From contig RQSC01000022.1 of assembly GCA_013416795.1 (NCBI GenBank), forward strand, positions 50,802-73,065: a stretch of 22,264 nt of DNA. The letters run 5' to 3'. Origin of the DNA: Prasinococcaceae sp. CCMP 1430. Lineage: Eukaryota; Prasinodermophyta; Palmophyllophyceae; Prasinococcales; Prasinococcaceae. The number at the start of each line of letters is the position of its first letter. Within the stretch, counting starts at the first letter, position 1. The translations under genes were made by a program, and so were the position numbers. Under the pieces are notes generated by a model. It saw only the letters and a list, made by a program, of their open reading frames with translations, was not told the origin of the DNA and did no database searches. Positions 18,969 to 22,264 of the stretch are shown in pieces.

Positions 18969-19223
18969 GCAGGCCCGCACGCCGCCGTGCGCGCCTGGTG
19001 ATGTGCGCAGGTGTGCGCACGCGCCTGGCACACGGGCGCGCGCGCTGCCCGCCTCGCGCCGCTGAGGGCCTGTGGCGCGTCCGCTCACGCACACGCACAC
19101 ACACACACGCACACACACACACCGCATGCGTGCGGGCACGCGCACGCAGCACACGCACACACGCACGCACACACGCACACTCCCCCGTGTAGACCCAGAC
19201 ACCAACGGGGAACGTGTGGTTTT

Positions 19224-19267
19224 AAACCCTAACCGAAAATGGTCTCGTTATTGAGGTTTCAGGGTTT
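19224..19267. promoter_or_regulatory. AAACCCT / AGGGTTT pair in the MGC / MORN divergent spacer
   Basis: AAACCCTAACC starts at 19224 and CAGGGTTTACG at 19260: inverted copies of one word about 30 bases apart inside an AT-richer island. This is the third divergent spacer with the element. A shared bidirectional promoter is inferred. Confidence 0.42.
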
Positions 19268-19510
19268 ACGTTTAAATGTCATTTGACCTATGGCGGGCGC
19301 GCGCGCGCGCGCGTGCCGCATCGGGCGACACTGCGTGTGTGTGTGTCTGCGCTGTGTGTGTGTGTGCGTGTGTGTGTATGTGTGTGTGTGCGTGTGTGTG
19401 TGTGCGTGTGCGTGCGTGCGCATGCGTGTGTGTGGTTGCACGAGCGGACCTCGTCCGGCGCGTGGCGCGTGGCGCCACTCACGCACGCGCGCGCGCGCGC
19501 GCAGCCAGCC

Positions 19511-19644
19511 ATGGCGGAGGAGAGCGATGTCGAGGTCGGGGTGGTGCGTGCGCGCGCGCGCGGCGCAGCGCACGGGCGCGCACAAGCATGCGCGAACACG
19601 CACTCACATGCCGCTGACAATCTCAAACACGCACACACACACAC

Positions 19645-19677
<33 letters not shown>

Positions 19678-20052
19678 CATTTTTACGCACGCACGCGCAG
19701 ACGTGGGAGGGCGAGCTGAGCGCCGAGGGCGCCCCCGACGGCGAGGGCACCATGGTGTACCCCGACGGCGCCACCTTCGTGGGCACCATGGAGGCGGGCC
19801 AGCGCGTCACGGGCACGTACACCTTCGCCGACGGCTCGGTGTACGAGGGCGAGTACGCGGAGGTGAGCGCCCGAGCGTGCGCGTGCGCGTGAGCGTGTGT
19901 GTGTTCGTGTGCGCGTGTGTGTCGACGAGCATGCCAAGTGCAGCCACGCTTGTTGCTGCCTTGCGGGTTTGCTCGCACACCCGCACACGCGCTTACAGAC
20001 ACACACACACACACGCACATACACACACACACATACACGCACGCACACACAC

Positions 20053-20099
<47 letters not shown>

Positions 20100-20819
20100 T
20101 ACACACACACCTCCTGCCTCGCCCTCGCGCTTGCAGGGCTTGCGCTCCGGCAAGGGCAAGATGACCTACTCGGACGACTCGGTGTACGAGGGCGAGTGGG
20201 CGGCGGGCAAGCGCTCGGGCTCGGGCGTGTACACGTACGCCAACGGCGACAAGTACCGTGGCGAGTGGGCGGACGACCTCAAGGTGCGCATGCGGGGACG
20301 CGCGCTGCGTGGCGCGTGTGTGTGCGAGTTTTTTTTCGTGTGTGTGCGCGTGTGCGCGTGTGTGTTCGTGTGTGTGTGTGTGTGCACGCGCGCGTGTGTC
20401 GTGCAGGCGCTCGTGCATCAGCGTTCACATCGTCGCGCGCGTGCGTCCGAGCGCTTTGGCGTGGGTGTGTGGGAACACTTATGCTGACTCTTTGAGAGCT
20501 TGCGCCCACGCATCTCTACACACACACACACACACACACGCACATGTGCGCGCGCGCGCGCGCGCACGGCCGCGCTGTGACGCAGAGCGGCGAGGGCGTG
20601 TATACCTTTGTCGCCGCAAAGACCAGCTTCCAGGGCACCTTCGAGGCCGGCACCTTCGCGCGCGGCGAGTGGTTGCTCTCCGACGGCTCGCGCTACGAGG
20701 GCAGCTTCGAGGCAGGCAAGCCCAGCGGGGAGGGCGCCTTCATCTCGGCGTCGAGCGGCAACGTCACCAAGGGGGCGTACGACGCCGAGGGAAAGTGGAC
20801 CACGACGCAGGTGCTGTAA
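19511..20819 (+). CDS. MORN-repeat protein (four exons)
   Basis: My model has exons 19511-19543, 19701-19862, 20137-20283 and 20586-20819, all joined in phase 0, giving 191 residues. After MAEESDVEVGV come about seven to eight MORN repeats of ~23 residues. Typical units read VYEGEWAAGKRSGSGVYTYA, KYRGEWADDLK-SGEGVYTF and RYEGSFEAGKPSGEGAF. MORN repeats form an elongated beta sheet and commonly tether proteins to membranes, basal bodies or flagellar radial spokes; no catalytic domain is present. Introns 2 and 3 fall at the same point of the repeat unit (between the GE(Y/W) strand and the x-SG-G strand), so exon 3 is about two repeats long. Exon 1 is the least certain: an earlier donor (GAG|GTCGGG at 19534) would also keep frame. 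Stop TAA at 20817. Confidence 0.82.
19544..19700 (+). other. MORN-gene intron 1 with (CA)n tract
   Basis: Donor GTGCGTGC at 19544; branch-point match CTGAC at 19614-19618; (AC)n at 19629-19677; no AG until ACGCGCAG ending at 19700. Confidence 0.65.
19863..20136 (+). other. MORN-gene intron 2 with back-to-back (AC)n and (GT)n
   Basis: Donor GTGAGC at 19863; a GT-rich 5' part; an (AC)n-like tract at 19997-20053, directly followed by a pure (TG)22 tract at 20055-20098, then CTCCTGCCTCGCCCTCGCGCTTGCAG as a conventional pyrimidine-rich acceptor. The adjacent complementary tracts could form a hairpin of about 20 base pairs or more. Confidence 0.75.
20284..20585 (+). other. MORN-gene intron 3, GT-rich 5' half and (CA)n 3' half
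   Basis: Donor GTGCGC at 20284, then GT-rich DNA to about 20400; CTGAC at 20484-20488; (AC)n at 20518-20540; acceptor TGACGCAG ending at 20585. Two AGs follow the CTGAC within 12 bases, so the AG-free rule is not perfect here. Confidence 0.65.
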
Positions 20820-21067
20820 GCACCACGCGCCCCCCTGTGCGGTGGCGGCAAACGACCAGAGAGCGCACGCGCGTGTGTGCGCGTGTAACACATACAGACA
20901 TGCACACACACACACACACACGCGCGCGCGCACGCATGCACACACACACACACGCGCATACATCCACGCACACATGCACATTTGAGTAACGCGAGCACAT
21001 ACATACGTACACACCTGAGCGAGCGCATGCCCACGCAGGCGCATGTTTGTGTGCGCGCGTGGGCGCC
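20820..21067. other. Convergent spacer with (CA)n runs
   Basis: It lies between the 3' ends of the MORN gene (+) and the desulfurase gene (-). (CA)n-like tracts occur at about 20900-20955. No gene and no AGGGTTT element seen. Confidence 0.5.
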
Positions 21068-22264
21068 TCAGCCACGACTCTTCTCACCCCGCGCGAGCTC
21101 CCCCGCCGCCGCGGCCACCGCCTCGGCGACGGCGTCGACCTCCGCCTCGGTGGTGTACTTCCCCACCGACAGCCGCACGGTGCCGTCGCCCCACTCGGGC
21201 GCCACGCCCATCGCCGCCAGCACGGGAGACATTGACACCGCACCCGCGTGGCAGGCGGAGCCAGAGCTGAACGCCACCTGGTGTGTGTGTGTGTGTGTGC
21301 GTGTGTGCGTGTGTGTGCGTGTGTGCGTGTGTGTGCGTGTGTGCGTGTGTGCGTGTGTGCATGTGTTCATGTGTGCACGCGCATGCGTGCATGTGTGCAT
21401 GCGTGGGTCAGAGTGTGAGCACGCGTGTGCGCGCACGAGTAGCGCACACACGCGCACGAAGACACACACACACTCACACGCGCGCGCCTCCATACGTACG
21501 GCACGCAAGCGCACGAAAGCGTCCGCTCGCACCTTGTCGCTGCACGCCTCCACGAGGTGCGCGCCGACGACGCCGCGCACCGACACCGACAGCGTGTTGG
21601 GCAGCCGTAACGCGGCCTCCGCGGGGCCGTTCACGCGCGCCTCGACGCCCTCGCGCTCCAGGGCGGCGAACAGCGCCTGGCACGTCCACGCGTGCGTACG
21701 CGTATGTGCGCGCGAGTGCATGTGTGTGCAAGTTCATGTGCATGTGGATTTGTTGTGTGTAGACGCGCGTGTGCGTGTGTGTATGCGTGTATGTGTGCGT
21801 GTGTGTGTGTGTGTGTGAGACAATGTCAGTGTGTGTGTGTTTCCGTCAGTGCACGAGGCAGCAAGCGTGTGTGAGCATGAGCAAACACAAGAACCCACAC
21901 GTGCACGCGCGTGCACAATCACGACGTGTGCACACACGCGTGCGCTCGCGCGTGTACGGCGCCCTCTCTCGCGCCCTCACCTCGCGCAGCCGCTCGCGCA
22001 GCGCGTGCAGCCGCGCGCGCGCCTCCGGCACGCGCTCGTGCGGCGAGGCGCCGCACGCGAGCTCGGCGGCCGCGCCGAGGCCGACGTTGAGGATGATGTT
22101 CTCCGTGCCTGCGCGGCGGCCCCCTGAGGGTCGTGTGTGTGTGATTGTGTGTGCGTGTGTGCGTGAGCACAGGCTGCAGCAGTGAGTGTGTCTCGCCGCA
22201 AGTGTATTCACGCTGTGCAAGTACCCGTGCCCGTCCAGACACCGCACAAAGACGCTCACAAACA
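21068..22264 (-). CDS. NifS/IscS/selenocysteine-lyase-like cysteine desulfurase, 3' exons only
   Basis: PLP-dependent cysteine desulfurases release sulfur from cysteine for Fe-S clusters and tRNA thiolation; selenocysteine lyases are close relatives. Three exons are visible (minus strand): 21981-22123, 21533-21676 and 21068-21277, stop at 21068-21070. They encode GRRAGTENIILNVGLG (the family's R-x-GTEN segment), ARVNGP then LRLPNTLSVSV, and VAFSSGSACHAG with the catalytic Cys codon at 21251-21253, ending TVRLSVGKYTTEAEVD. The middle and last motifs also resemble selenocysteine lyase (LPNT, RLSVG-TT-EVD), so substrate choice is open. Acceptor 22124 was chosen because it restores GRRAGTEN; an alternative at 22109 would drop it. 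The PLP lysine and N-terminal half lie beyond the right edge, and 22124-22264 is intron. The two internal introns have long CA tracts. Confidence 0.85.
21278..21532 (-). other. Desulfurase intron, GT-rich 5' half and (CA)n 3' half
   Basis: In gene sense: donor GTGCGAGC at 21532, a GT-rich segment, CTGAC (plus-strand GTCAG, 21407-21411), then about 125 bases of CA-rich DNA without AG until CACACCAG at 21278. Confidence 0.75.
21677..21980 (-). other. Desulfurase intron with ~150-base AG-free CA tract
   Basis: In gene sense: donor GTGAGGGC at 21980, two CTGAC words (plus-strand GTCAG at 21845-21849 and 21825-21829), then roughly 145 bases with no AG at all, mostly CA repeat, ending GTGCCAG at 21677. 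Confidence 0.78.

Larger units (their letters stand above)
18859..19510. other. Divergent spacer full of GT/CA microsatellites
   Basis: It lies between the MGC gene (-) and the MORN gene (+). (GT)n runs occur at 18895-18968 and 19337-19437, and (CA)n runs at about 19082-19180. The only non-repetitive, AT-richer island is 19195-19290, with AAACCCT and AGGGTTT words, presumably a shared promoter. An ATG at 19290 opens a frame made mostly of microsatellite and is not believed to be the start. Confidence 0.6.

Noticed and set aside
18960-19070. Possible plus-strand exon after TTTGCAGG at about 18971
   Set aside because: It has an acceptor-like end, but the following sequence is short, GC-alternating and without a conserved frame.
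18296-19254. Frames encoding long Val-Cys or His-Thr runs (also 19259-19680, 21283-21874)
   Set aside because: They are translations of GT/CA microsatellites in introns and spacers.

Overview
The window is nuclear DNA from a very GC-rich eukaryote. Spliceosomal GT-AG introns, a basal-body/centrosome gene (CEP19-like), a MORN-repeat gene, a large secreted NHL/ZU5/IPT protein and two bacterial-type enzymes (MutS2 and TtcA) fit a flagellated, probably plastid-bearing protist or microalga. A haptophyte or similar lineage is a guess, not something the sequence proves. GT/CA dinucleotide repeats are everywhere in introns and intergenic DNA and have caused at least one assembly gap (12132-12264) and one ambiguous base (18299).

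Layout, left to right. 1-842: a degenerate ~137-bp repeat rich in TAGGGTTT, then unassigned DNA. 843-3809 (-): MutS2-family ATPase without an Smr domain and with a duplicated basic tail. ~3860-4260 (+): decayed reverse-transcriptase fragment. 4818-11388 (+): about 2150-residue secreted protein with a six-blade NHL propeller, ZU5-like domain and nine IPT/TIG-like repeats, one intron. 11763-12131 (-): C-terminal exon of a CEP19-like gene, cut by the gap. 12622-16920 (+): intronless 1432-residue fusion of a class-V aminotransferase/cysteine-desulfurase-like domain and a TtcA-like PP-loop tRNA thiolase. 17523-18858 (-): three-exon gene of unknown function with an MGC acylation-type N-terminus. 19511-20819 (+): four-exon MORN-repeat protein. 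21068 to the right edge (-): 3' exons of a NifS/IscS/selenocysteine-lyase-like desulfurase.

The genes strictly alternate in strand (- + - + - + -). Each of the three divergent spacers carries an AAACCCT/AGGGTTT element; I saw none in the three convergent spacers. Two PLP desulfurase-family genes lie about 4 kb apart (16920 to 21068); one is physically joined to a sulfur-accepting tRNA-modifying enzyme.

The most unusual signal is intron architecture. In the right-hand genes the usual polypyrimidine tract is replaced, in the sense of transcription, by a long (CA)n tract free of AG. It typically lies between a good branch-point match (CTGAC, once TACTAAC) and the first downstream AG, which is the acceptor. 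Several introns also start with a GT-rich half that could pair with the CA half.
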